A stretch of 64,000 bases of DNA, from assembly GCA_002344785.1 (NCBI GenBank), contig DDUL01000056.1, positions 37,204-101,203 of the forward strand. The letters run 5' to 3'. The notes under the pieces were generated by a model. It was not told where the DNA came from, searched no databases, and saw only the letters and a program-made list of their open reading frames with translations. Origin of the DNA: Bdellovibrionaceae bacterium UBA2339. Lineage in GTDB: Bacteria; Bdellovibrionota; Bdellovibrionia; Bdellovibrionales; JAMPXM01. This document shows, one piece after another, positions 44,679 through 53,608 of the stretch (positions are counted from its first letter, which is position 1; every line of letters starts with the position of its first letter). The translations under genes were made by a program, and so were the position numbers.

Positions 44679-44773
44679 GGAGTGAATTATGCATCATTTC
44701 GCTTCATTTGTGTAACTACATTCGCATCGCTCCACGACGGCGCAAGTTCTACAACTGAGGCTGGAGGTGAGCT

Positions 44774-45940
44774 ATGTCGAATACTCAGTTCGTAGTCGCA
44801 ACTCTTCGGCGAGTGGTCGGGGAGCGTTTGGAAGCGCAGGAGTCGAGGTCCTCCTCGAATCTGGTGAGAGCTATTGCGGTCTTGGCCATGTTGACGTCGA
44901 TGTCGACGGCCTGCCAATACAATGACCTCAAGGCCGGCTCTCAGGCCGCCTCACGTCCTGGAAGTTCGGGCACGGCTCCTCAGCCTGGTGGCGGTGGATC
45001 TGGTCCAGGTCCTGGGATCGCGGTTGTCGACTATCAGTTGGTGCGTGAGCAAATCTTTGTGCCGCATTGCTTGCGATGCCATTCGAGCGAGGCCGGAGGT
45101 GTTCGCCGAGGTGGAGTGGCGCTGAACACTTTTGCCGAGGCTCAGCCGATTGCGGCGTCGATTGCCGAGCAAATTGAAACAGATCAAATGCCACTTCGGG
45201 CACCGGCATTGCCGGGAGATCTCAAAGCCCTCATTCGCGCGTGGGTGGATGGCGGGGCTGTCGAAGTGGCACCCGCGTCGGGCGTCCGACCGAGGCTTGG
45301 AGATCAGTCGAATTTCCGCCGCTCGAAAGATCATCAGCGTACTTTGGCTCGAATGAACCCGATTCGCGCCGTGATACAGGGATTGATTCTTCCAAGTGTG
45401 AGTGAAGCGAAGTCCTCTCTCGCGTCGATGCCGCAAGTTTATGAATTGGAAAAGGCCAGTCTCGAGTTTTTGGCGATTGGACGTCCGAGTTTTCTCAAAA
45501 TTCGCGGTGAAGGTGCTCGACCAGAGGGCGAATTCTCGGTGAAGGACGGGGAAATTCAGGGAATCGCACATGTCGATTTGCGTAGTCTCAAAACTGGTAT
45601 TGAGCTTCGCGACGAGCATCTTCACGAGCGGTATGCGCAGACCGACAAGTACCCAAAGGCCGAGCTGAGTTTCCAGATCGTTCAAGAGCGGATCGGTGCG
45701 ATCATGGCCGACCAATCGGTGGACTTGCAGATCAGTGTTCCTGGACGACTTCGTTGGCGGGAGCGGGAGCACGAGTTGCCTATTCAAGTTCAGCGAAAGA
45801 AGTCACAAGTTGAAGTGGAATTCAAATTTCGTTTGAGCGACTTTGGCATCGAAACGCCTCAGTATGCTGGAGTCAAGGTCGCCGACGAAGTCCAAGTCAA
45901 AGTCCTTTCGCATGTTCGCGCTCGAAAACTTGATCAGTGA
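44774..45940 (+). CDS. Lipoprotein with haem c site and YceI-like domain
   Basis: 388 residues. A lipoprotein signal ends at Cys47 (SMSTAC). A Gly/Pro-rich linker leads to a cytochrome-like segment with CLRCH (99-103), then a C-terminal YceI-like lipocalin domain of about 180 residues (EGEFSVKDGEIQGIAHVDLRSLKTGIELRDEHLHERY). YceI proteins bind isoprenoid quinones or other lipids in a barrel. A haem c fused to such a barrel suggests a redox lipid carrier in the periplasm. ATG follows GGAGGTGAG. It precedes a haem-containing outer-membrane barrel by 7 bases. Confidence 0.83.
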   Translation: MSNTQFVVATLRRVVGERLEAQESRSSSNLVRAIAVLAMLTSMSTACQYNDLKAGSQAASRPGSSGTAPQPGGGGSGPGPGIAVVDYQLVREQIFVPHCLRCHSSEAGGVRRGGVALNTFAEAQPIAASIAEQIETDQMPLRAPALPGDLKALIRAWVDGGAVEVAPASGVRPRLGDQSNFRRSKDHQRTLARMNPIRAVIQGLILPSVSEAKSSLASMPQVYELEKASLEFLAIGRPSFLKIRGEGARPEGEFSVKDGEIQGIAHVDLRSLKTGIELRDEHLHERYAQTDKYPKAELSFQIVQERIGAIMADQSVDLQISVPGRLRWREREHELPIQVQRKKSQVEVEFKFRLSDFGIETPQYAGVKVADEVQVKVLSHVRARKLDQ

Positions 45941-45947
45941 GGTCAAT

Positions 45948-47195
45948 ATGGACCGTATTCAGATACCTACAAATTCGCGATTCGAGTTTGAGATCAGGCA
46001 TTCATGGAGAACGCGCAATTTCTTTGAAATGGCACTTCGAGATTTGAAAGGTCGGAAATTTGCTCAAGGGCTGGTTGTTTTGGCTATGGCACTTCCGTCC
46101 ATCGCAATGGCCTATCCCGAATTGACTCGGCATGGATCTGTGAGCTGCACCACGTGCCACTTGTCGCCTGCAGGTGGTGGTGCATTGACGATCTACGGAA
46201 GATCCATGTCTCGCGAAATTTTGAGTCGTTGGGGCGGTCCGAATGAGGAGAGAGTTCTCCACGGGTTATTGGGTCGTGATCTCGATCAGAAACTTGATGA
46301 TTTGGGATTGAGGCTGGGTGGTAACGTTCGTGGTCTGCAGTCACACAGGGAAAACTCCCGAGTTCGACAGGGGCAATTCTTCTTGATGCAGGCGGATCTC
46401 AAACTTGGTGTGGAGCTGGAAGAGTGGGTGGCTTACTTGAGTGCGGGTGAAGTTGAGAATCCTCGGTCGAGTGAGCCGCGAAGAACGCTAAACTCTTCGG
46501 AGCACTGGGTGATGTGGCGGCCCTCGACTGAAACTCAACAGTGGGGCGTGCGCGGAGGGCGTTTCCCGCTCACTTTTGGCGGCCTGCAAGCGGATCATAC
46601 ATTGAGCGTGCGAAAGCTGATGTCGTTGGGACTTTCGAGCGCTCGCACAAGTCTGGAGATTTCAGGTGCTGGGGAAGAGCAAACTTGGCAGCTCGGCGTC
46701 TCGATGCCAGCAAGTGGAAGTCCTCGCGATGAAGAGGAGCGGGCTTTAGCCGCGCGAGTCGATCGAGGCTGGTCGAAGAGTTGGCGGGCGGGCGCGAGTC
46801 TTTGGCGAGGAGAGCTTCGCGATGGATCGCGAGTCGCGGGAAGCTTTCATGCACTGGGAAGCTGGAAAGAAGTAGGTCTCAAGCCCTATCTGCAAGTTGA
46901 GTCATTGCATCTTCTTCGGCGTCGCGACCAGCTTGCCGACGTGGTGTCACACGCTATGCTTTTGCGAAACGGATTAGAGTTGACGCGTGGACTATTTGGA
47001 ATATTGCAGATTCAGCACGAGCGAGGCGACGTGCAGTTGCATGCGAGCGAAGTCAATCGCTATGGATTGGGTTTGCAGGTGTTTCCGCGCCCGCACTTTG
47101 AGATCTACGGATTGTGGCACAGAGTTCATCGTCCGTTCGCGAGCCTCGACACATGGAGCGATGAAGCCTTTGCGGTTTTTCACTATTACTTGTGA
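45948..47195 (+). CDS. Outer-membrane barrel protein with N-terminal haem c motif
   Basis: 415 residues. A signal peptide ends near AYPELT, followed by CTTCH (67-71) in GSVSCTTCHLSPAGGGALTIYGR, a motif shared by porin-like proteins of delta-proteobacteria. The rest is a run of amphipathic strands ending in Tyr-rich FHYYL, typical of a beta barrel. A role in electron transfer through the outer membrane, with the cytochrome-YceI lipoprotein just upstream, is inferred. ATG 45948 starts 7 bases after the previous stop; ATG 46029 would fit the signal peptide better. Confidence 0.78.
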   Translation: MDRIQIPTNSRFEFEIRHSWRTRNFFEMALRDLKGRKFAQGLVVLAMALPSIAMAYPELTRHGSVSCTTCHLSPAGGGALTIYGRSMSREILSRWGGPNEERVLHGLLGRDLDQKLDDLGLRLGGNVRGLQSHRENSRVRQGQFFLMQADLKLGVELEEWVAYLSAGEVENPRSSEPRRTLNSSEHWVMWRPSTETQQWGVRGGRFPLTFGGLQADHTLSVRKLMSLGLSSARTSLEISGAGEEQTWQLGVSMPASGSPRDEEERALAARVDRGWSKSWRAGASLWRGELRDGSRVAGSFHALGSWKEVGLKPYLQVESLHLLRRRDQLADVVSHAMLLRNGLELTRGLFGILQIQHERGDVQLHASEVNRYGLGLQVFPRPHFEIYGLWHRVHRPFASLDTWSDEAFAVFHYYL

Positions 47196-47248
47196 AACAC
47201 TGCATAGAATGATGCTTTCGCACGCGAGCTTCGCCAAGACTGAGGCGC

Positions 47249-48664
47249 ATGTGCGTGAAGGAGAAATCATCGTGGGGATGGCAAGGACTGAAGTCGCATT
47301 TCGTTGGGACTTTGGCGAGTCTCGGGCTTTTGGGCACTGTTGGTGGTTTTGCAGCCAGCGTGGCTCAGGCCCAATCGAAGCATCGCCCAGAGATTGGTGC
47401 GGAAAGCACCCCAGCGAGTGAGGCGACGAGCCGTTCTGCAAGTGGGGCTTGGCCTGAAGCTTTGGCACCTTTGAAGCCCAGTTTTCTATTGCTTTGTCAG
47501 AATTCACCCACTGTGGCCAGTCTGAAGTCGCAAGTTGCACTTGCTGAAGACAGATCCGATTTGGCTGAGAAGTGGTATTGGCCACGAATCGCGGCGAGCG
47601 CAGGTGCGAGTGTGAGCGACGCAGGGGCTGGGGCGGGTGCGCTGAATTCAAATTTTCTGGCACTTCGCGCCGATTTGAATTTGCCGGCACTGTTTTCACC
47701 TCGAACAGAGGCGCATCGCTCGCGAGTCGAGCACTTGCGTGCGTCGTGGCAAAGCCGCCTGGAATTACAACGCTTGGCTTTGAGTGTGGTCGATCAGATT
47801 CTTGTCGCCAGTTCGTTTGCTAGCCGCGACCAAGATTTGGCGGAGAACGAAGAACAACTGCAGCGGCAGTTTCGGATCCTCTCGGGATCAGTCCGTCAGG
47901 GCCTGGCTCGGCAAAAGGATCAACAGAAATTCGAGGCGGAAATTTTAAAGCTGCGTGAGACGCGGCTGAATCTTAAGCGGTCGCAAAAGGAAGCCTTGGA
48001 GCGACTGAAAGTCTTGTTGGGTGAAGACTTGCCGGCTTCGAGTCTCGCCATTTCTTGGAAAAGTATGGCGAGTCTTGAGCCGGCATCACTCATGAGCGTA
48101 AAGACGTCACCAAGTCTCGAAGTGGCTCGACTCAAATGGGAGTCCGCACAGCTCAATGAGCGCCTTCAGCAACAGCGAACGGGGCTCGTCACACAAGTTT
48201 CGGCCTCCTATGGCTTGCGGAGATCGCCGATTGAATCTCAATTGTCTTTGGATCAAACGCGTTCCATGTCGGCAAGCGTGAACTTTTCATTGCCGATCCT
48301 GGATTGGGGAACTGATGCACTTCAACGCCGAGAAGCCGTTGAGGCCAAAGTCGTGGCTGAGCGCGAGTGGCGAGAGGCCGAGCGGCAATTCGTGGCCGAG
48401 CGGGCATTGATTGTTGATGAAGGCGAGCGTTTGAAAGAGAGACGGCAGCTTGCTCAGCGGCTTTTCGATCTGGAACGAAAGAGTTTTCAGCAGATCATGG
48501 TGGATTATCGAGAGGGTCGAACAACATATTTGGATTGGTTGAGTGCGAGTCAAAACTTGCGTGCTGCCGTCCAGTCGCAAATCGAGTTAGCCAATGAATG
48601 GGCGAAATATTGGCTCCGAGTGCAGAGCTTTCGAGGAGAACTTGCTGATGAAGTTTGTCCGTAA
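47249..48664 (+). CDS. TolC-family outer-membrane efflux protein
   Basis: 471 residues, forms the outer-membrane channel of a tripartite exporter. A signal peptide (LASLGLLGTVGGFAASVAQAQ) is followed by long coiled-coil helices typical of the TolC fold, with duplicated halves (RIAASAGASVSDAG... and QVSASYGLRRSPIES...SASVNFSLPILDWG). The C-terminal hairpin YREGRTTYLDWLSASQNL is a family marker. It overlaps the adaptor gene downstream by 17 bases. Confidence 0.86.
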   Translation: MCVKEKSSWGWQGLKSHFVGTLASLGLLGTVGGFAASVAQAQSKHRPEIGAESTPASEATSRSASGAWPEALAPLKPSFLLLCQNSPTVASLKSQVALAEDRSDLAEKWYWPRIAASAGASVSDAGAGAGALNSNFLALRADLNLPALFSPRTEAHRSRVEHLRASWQSRLELQRLALSVVDQILVASSFASRDQDLAENEEQLQRQFRILSGSVRQGLARQKDQQKFEAEILKLRETRLNLKRSQKEALERLKVLLGEDLPASSLAISWKSMASLEPASLMSVKTSPSLEVARLKWESAQLNERLQQQRTGLVTQVSASYGLRRSPIESQLSLDQTRSMSASVNFSLPILDWGTDALQRREAVEAKVVAEREWREAERQFVAERALIVDEGERLKERRQLAQRLFDLERKSFQQIMVDYREGRTTYLDWLSASQNLRAAVQSQIELANEWAKYWLRVQSFRGELADEVCP

Positions 48665-49562
48665 GGAATTCGCTGTTCTTTCTGATGCTGGCCGCAGCAC
48701 TTTAGGTCATTGCGATGCGATGAAATTGTTGGTTCTGTGCATTGCTGTGTCGGTCGTGAGTGGATGTGGAAACAAAAGCCGGGGTGAGCTCCCGACGGCC
48801 AAGGCCGAGGTCGGCGACCTTCATCAAACTGTCGCGATCAGTGGAACAGTGAAGGCCAAGCGCGAGAGTTTTTTGCCCGCTCCTTATGCGGGCTATGTGC
48901 GAAAACTCTTTGTTGAGGTGGGGTCTCAGGTCAAAAAGGGTGATCCGCTGATCACCATCACCGCCAATCTTTCGCCTGAAGAAGTTGGATTTCCGATGCG
49001 AGCAGCCTTCGACGGGATGGTGAGTCAGGTGCTTCGCTCAGAAGGAGACTACGTCACCAACTCGGGCCAAGAGGCGCGCCTACTTAAAATTGAAGACCGA
49101 AGCCAGATGCAGATTGAGTCAGATGTTCCGGAAGCGGACTTCACCAAAGTGAAACTTGGCCAGAGAGCACGGATTCGCGTCAACGCCATTCAGGGTGTTG
49201 AGTTTGATGGTGAGATCGTTCAGATCTTTCAAGCGGCTCGTGAGGCTGATAATTCCTGGGATCGAAAGGGCGGAAGTTTTCCAATTCGAATTCAGCTGAA
49301 GAATCCGACGCCGGAAGTTGTGTCGGGACTTTCGAGTGTGGTGGAGATCCGAGTGGCCTCACGTGAGAAAGTTCTCCGCTTACCGCAGGAATTTGTGTTG
49401 CGAGAGCAGGGCCGATTCGCGGTGATCAAGAAAAAATCCAATGCGCGTGTTGAGGTCAAGACGGGACTTCGCACGGAGAGCTTCATTGAAATTGTCGAGG
49501 GGTTGAGCGCTGGGGATGAGGTGGTGTTTCCGCTTGCCAAGGACGCGGGAGACTCGAACTGA
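48648..49562 (+). CDS. MacA-like periplasmic adaptor (membrane fusion protein)
   Basis: 304 residues. The biotinyl-lipoyl/barrel-sandwich segments are visible: SGTVKAKRESFLPAPYAGYVRKLFVEVGSQVKKGDPLITI and later a beta-barrel domain. Inside the first 50 residues MKLLVLCIAVSVVSGCGNKS is a lipobox signal, so the mature protein is probably lipid anchored; translation may start at the inner ATG (48720). ATG 48648 has a GAGGAG site inside the TolC gene. The stop shares a base with the ABC transporter start (TGATG). Confidence 0.86.
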   Translation: MKFVRKEFAVLSDAGRSTLGHCDAMKLLVLCIAVSVVSGCGNKSRGELPTAKAEVGDLHQTVAISGTVKAKRESFLPAPYAGYVRKLFVEVGSQVKKGDPLITITANLSPEEVGFPMRAAFDGMVSQVLRSEGDYVTNSGQEARLLKIEDRSQMQIESDVPEADFTKVKLGQRARIRVNAIQGVEFDGEIVQIFQAAREADNSWDRKGGSFPIRIQLKNPTPEVVSGLSSVVEIRVASREKVLRLPQEFVLREQGRFAVIKKKSNARVEVKTGLRTESFIEIVEGLSAGDEVVFPLAKDAGDSN

Positions 49563-51718
49563 TGCCTGGTGATGCTGCCGGACGTAGGGGAATAGAGTCT
49601 GAGTTGCAACAGGCCGCACCGGTTTTGGAGCTACGAAACCTCAAACTCGACTATTTGACCGAAAATCGAAAAACCGAAGTTCTGCGAAACTTGAGTTTCC
49701 AGATTGATTCCAAGGCGGATTTGTCGCGCGGTCGGAAGCTTGCGATTTGCGGGCCATCAGGCTCGGGAAAATCGACGCTACTTTACATTTTGGGCGGATT
49801 GTTGAGGCCCACGTCCGGTAGCGTAAGTGTCTTCGGTCAGGAAATTTGGAGTTGGGATGAAGCTCGGCGCGCGCGGTTTCGCGCATCGAGCATCGGCTTT
49901 GTGTATCAAAATTTCCATCTCTTGCCAGCTTGGTCGGTGCTCGACAACGTGATGTTGGGTGCGGACTACGTGAGCGCCGAACAAGTGCCGAGCTTGCGTG
50001 AGCGCGCGATGGGCTTGTTGGATCGGCTGGGACTCAAAGGACTTGAAGCACGAACGCCATCGCAACTTTCTGGTGGTCAGGCGCAACGAGTCGCGATTGC
50101 GCGAGCTCTTCTCATGAATCCACGAATTATTTTGGCGGACGAGCCCACCGGGGCTTTGGATTCGGCGACGGCTCAGGAGATCATGACGATTTTCGATGAG
50201 CTGTGTGACGAAGGGCGCACGGTGATTCTGATCACGCACGACGAGGGCGTGGCACAGTCCTGCGAGCAGATCATTCGGCTTCGGGAAGGCGAGTTGGATC
50301 GAATCGATGAACCCGATATTCAGGATTCTCGGTCCTTAAGTTCGGCAGTCGAGGAGGTGCGCTGGTCGACGTCGCCGACGAAGGAGGCTTTGGGGCTGGG
50401 AGGATCGGGTTGGTCGGCGGTTCTTCAGCCGTTGATCTGGCGACGCGCGTGGAGTTCATCGTGGAAACTGCTTCGTCGAAATCCGTCTCGGAACTTACTG
50501 ACGCTGTTTGGTGTCGCCATTGGCGTCGCAGCCGTCTTGTCGATGATCACCATCGGGCGCTTCGCTCGAGAGCGAATTTTGGAATCTTACGATCGTCTTG
50601 GAGTTCGAAGCTTTCGAGTTTGGGGATACACGAATTGGAATTTGCCCATCAGCACGCCGCTCGAAACTTATTTTCGCGAGTTTAAGGATGAAGAGTTGGC
50701 GGCATTGACTCGACTGTTTCCGGATCTTGAGCACTATTCACCGACGGCGAATTTTTGGGGCGGTCAAGTTTCCTATGGCGGAAGAACTGTCACCGAAGAT
50801 GTCAGTATGATGGGTGTTAACGAGCATGGATTGAGGCTCAATGAATTGAGCCTTCGCTCGGGTCGTGGAATCTCAGCCATTGATGTCTTGGAACGCAATG
50901 CGGTTTGTGTGATCGGTTCTGGGGTGGCCCGTGAGCTTGAGTTGACGAATCTGGATTTTTCGAATCATCAAGCGGAAAAGCCGCTACTGTTTATCAAGAC
51001 GAATCGTCTGAATTTCGCCTGCCGAGTTGTGGGATTGCTCGCCGAACCAAAGTCCGCATCCAGTCGTCGGGGTCGCGTCGGTCAAGAATTGATCTTGCCA
51101 CACTCTTATGTGCGGGCGATTCGCGGTGAGAGTCCAAATTCCAACGAAGGGGATTTTAACAATGTGATTTTCGAGGTGAGGCCTGGCGCGGATCCGCAAA
51201 TGTTGTCAAAACATGTCGAGCAATTCTTCAAACAGAAGTATGGCGTTGCCGGAGATTTTCGTGCGAGCACCAATAATCGAGTCCTTGAGCAGATGCAGAG
51301 ATTTTTAGAAATCTTCAATGGCCTTTTGATTGGCGTCGCCTTTGTCACGCTGATCGTTGGCGCGACGGGTGTGACGAATATGATTCTTGTTTCTCTTGGC
51401 GAGAGGTTGCGAGAGCTGGGACTTCGGCGCGCTGTTGGCGCTGAGCCGCGTGATCTGCGGGCGATGGTCATTGGCGAGTCGATGGCGCTTTGTGGATTGG
51501 CCGGATTGGTGGGACTTGTTTCTTCCATTCTGCTTTTGCATTTGGTTTTGTATGGAGTTTCTTTGGCCTTTCCGCAGGTGAAGTTTGTTTGGACCTTCGA
51601 TCTTTTGGCGATCTCGATGAGTCTGATTTCGATTGTTTCGGTTGGGATTGGGTCGGGATTGTATCCGGCTGTCCGGGCCGAGCAGTTGGATGTGGTCGCG
51701 GCCTTGCGGGCTGAGTGA
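49562..51718 (+). CDS. MacB-like ABC exporter (ATPase fused to permease)
   Basis: 718 residues. The N-terminal ATPase has Walker A GPSGSGKST, signature LSGGQAQRVAIARAL, Walker B IILADEPTGALDS and the H-loop ITHDEG. A linker leads to a MacB-type permease with one helix, a large periplasmic domain and three C-terminal helices (FtsX-like). MacAB-TolC relatives export peptides, haem precursors or macrolides across both membranes. With the TolC and adaptor genes upstream it forms a complete tripartite system. Substrate unknown; haem-protein neighbours make a redox-related cargo possible. Confidence 0.9.
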   Translation: MPGDAAGRRGIESELQQAAPVLELRNLKLDYLTENRKTEVLRNLSFQIDSKADLSRGRKLAICGPSGSGKSTLLYILGGLLRPTSGSVSVFGQEIWSWDEARRARFRASSIGFVYQNFHLLPAWSVLDNVMLGADYVSAEQVPSLRERAMGLLDRLGLKGLEARTPSQLSGGQAQRVAIARALLMNPRIILADEPTGALDSATAQEIMTIFDELCDEGRTVILITHDEGVAQSCEQIIRLREGELDRIDEPDIQDSRSLSSAVEEVRWSTSPTKEALGLGGSGWSAVLQPLIWRRAWSSSWKLLRRNPSRNLLTLFGVAIGVAAVLSMITIGRFARERILESYDRLGVRSFRVWGYTNWNLPISTPLETYFREFKDEELAALTRLFPDLEHYSPTANFWGGQVSYGGRTVTEDVSMMGVNEHGLRLNELSLRSGRGISAIDVLERNAVCVIGSGVARELELTNLDFSNHQAEKPLLFIKTNRLNFACRVVGLLAEPKSASSRRGRVGQELILPHSYVRAIRGESPNSNEGDFNNVIFEVRPGADPQMLSKHVEQFFKQKYGVAGDFRASTNNRVLEQMQRFLEIFNGLLIGVAFVTLIVGATGVTNMILVSLGERLRELGLRRAVGAEPRDLRAMVIGESMALCGLAGLVGLVSSILLLHLVLYGVSLAFPQVKFVWTFDLLAISMSLISIVSVGIGSGLYPAVRAEQLDVVAALRAE

Positions 51719-51905
51719 CGCCCTAAACTGGCACACTTGAGTGGTTGTGGTGACGATCGGGGCACGAGCCGCAGATGAATGGGCCTGTGGTCTCAAGATT
51801 GGTTGGAATTGAGTATTGATTTCAATGACTTAAGAATGGACTTGGGAAAAGCCTGAGGCTGATCCGTCGGGCCTTCATGGCCTAGGCTTCGCATTTCAAT
51901 TTCAG

Positions 51906-53540
51906 ATGATGCTTCGAAATTCAGTCGAGCCACAGGTCCGGGAGCCGGACCAAGTCGCAGATTATGGGCTGAGGGCCGTGGGCCTCGGGCAGCGAATTCT
52001 TTGCGGCCTGTTGGTGTTGATGACTCAATTTTTGATGATTGCGAATGCATCGGGTGAACTTCGTTGTGAGGCAATGTTTTGGCCCGCCGAGACTCGCGCG
52101 ATGGAGTTGGAGCGTGTGGCTCGGGCGAACAAAATTTTGGCTCGTGAGCTTTCGGCTGAGCAGAGGCGTGCGTTGGTTGAGGCGCATCGAATCGGATTGG
52201 GTGAGTTGGGGCGTGATGGCCAAGAAGCGAGCGTCGGTCACTACACTTGGTCGCAACTTCGTCGGAAAGCCGATCATCTGATGGCGCGAGGATTCTCTCG
52301 AGTTGAGATTCGGCTTTTGATGGAAGCGGGAATTCTTGGGCGAGAGCCTGTGCGGAGTTGGACAGAAGAGCTTCGTTTGGAGCCCGGAGAAACTGTACTG
52401 GTCACTCGCTGGGATGGCGGTTTGCCACACCTGTATCACTTCGCTTCTGAGTTTAGGCCTGGCACGGGTTCCGTGGGTGGTTCGCTTGGGCAAGTGCCGA
52501 TGTTGAGATTGAAAGAAGCCGACGGTCGAGTTGTCGACATGCAAGTTTCTGAAGTCAAAGATCTTGTTCGGGCGCGACCCTTCTATGCGCGAGGTGAACG
52601 GCTGAATGTGCAGTGGCTGGATGGCGCTGGTCGAGTGCTGCAGAAGCAGGGATTGTTTCAGGGCATTGAGGCTGGACACTGGCGATTCACGGAGCTGAAC
52701 TCTTCGCAAACATGGTCAGTGAGTGTGGACGCACTTCGCGTGGCGATGAGCTCCGGGCGCGGTGGTATTCAGAGATTGGATGCCACATTTTGGAGTTCGC
52801 GCTGGGCGCTTCGACGAGGTGAGGATCGAGTTGAAGTGCGATCTTGGCGCGGAAATTATCAGGGACTGTTTGTTGATGAGACGCCGGATCGCTTGATCCT
52901 CATTCGCGATCGAGTGGTGATCGAAATTGAAAAATCGCAGATGCTGGGCTTAAGAAGAATTCGAGAGTTTAGCGATCCGTCGGTTCCGCCACAGGCATCG
53001 GCAAACGCGCAGCAAAGAGCGCGATCGCAAGAGAATACATGGCGGCCGTTTTCTTGGACAGATTTGCGAGGGACGACGAGGGATTCGGCCGCTGGGCCAG
53101 GTGGCGATCGCGGTGATCGACAGGCGTTCGCTGAGCAAGCTCAGCGGCAAGCGCATCAGCGCGATCAGCACAGTCACCGAAATCATCAGAATCAACGGCA
53201 GGCCACGCGCCCGCAGTCAGTGAATGTTCGCGAGTTTTTGAGTGCACCGGAGGCTTTGCTTCGCGACGCCAATCTTGATGCGCCAGAGGTGCAGACTTGG
53301 CGAAATTGGATGATGGCGTTGAATCCTTCGCGCAATGTTGAGGCGGCCGCATGGGTGATGGGATTTCGTGATGTGAAACTGATATCAAAGCACGAGTTGA
53401 AGCTCGCCTATCGTCGCCTTGCGCGAAGACTTCACCCTGATCTCAATCGGGATCGTCCGTTGCACGAGCAGCTGCAGATGGAAGAGATGCTCAAGCAAGT
53501 GAATCTCGCGCACCAAGTGCTTGAAAAGCACTTACCCTAA
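51906..53540 (+). CDS. Exported or anchored protein with C-terminal J domain
   Basis: 544 residues. A hydrophobic segment (ILCGLLVLMTQFLMIANASG, about 31-50) looks like a signal peptide or anchor. The middle shows two similar beta-rich segments (VLVTRWDGGLPHLYHFASEF and VEVRSWRGNYQGLFVDETPD). A Gln/Arg/His-rich low-complexity stretch follows, then a J-like domain with H510-P511-D512 in RRLARRLHPDLNRDRPLHEQL. J domains stimulate DnaK in the cytoplasm, so the topology is puzzling. The 187-base gap upstream holds nothing I recognise. Confidence 0.7.
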   Translation: MMLRNSVEPQVREPDQVADYGLRAVGLGQRILCGLLVLMTQFLMIANASGELRCEAMFWPAETRAMELERVARANKILARELSAEQRRALVEAHRIGLGELGRDGQEASVGHYTWSQLRRKADHLMARGFSRVEIRLLMEAGILGREPVRSWTEELRLEPGETVLVTRWDGGLPHLYHFASEFRPGTGSVGGSLGQVPMLRLKEADGRVVDMQVSEVKDLVRARPFYARGERLNVQWLDGAGRVLQKQGLFQGIEAGHWRFTELNSSQTWSVSVDALRVAMSSGRGGIQRLDATFWSSRWALRRGEDRVEVRSWRGNYQGLFVDETPDRLILIRDRVVIEIEKSQMLGLRRIREFSDPSVPPQASANAQQRARSQENTWRPFSWTDLRGTTRDSAAGPGGDRGDRQAFAEQAQRQAHQRDQHSHRNHQNQRQATRPQSVNVREFLSAPEALLRDANLDAPEVQTWRNWMMALNPSRNVEAAAWVMGFRDVKLISKHELKLAYRRLARRLHPDLNRDRPLHEQLQMEEMLKQVNLAHQVLEKHLP

Positions 53541-53548
53541 GGCATCCG

Positions 53549-53585
53549 TGACCTCAGCTCGAAATGAGATTTCAAGCTGAGGTCA
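53549..53585. terminator. Large hairpin between convergent genes
   Basis: TGACCTCAGCT and AGCTGAGGTCA form an 11-bp stem, and an inner GAAAT/ATTTC extends it, giving a 16-bp interrupted hairpin in the 68-base gap between convergent genes. There is no long T-run, so it may stop transcription only weakly, or protect both 3' ends. Confidence 0.6.
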
Positions 53586-53608
53586 TGGTATTCGGTGAAT
53601 AACGAAGT

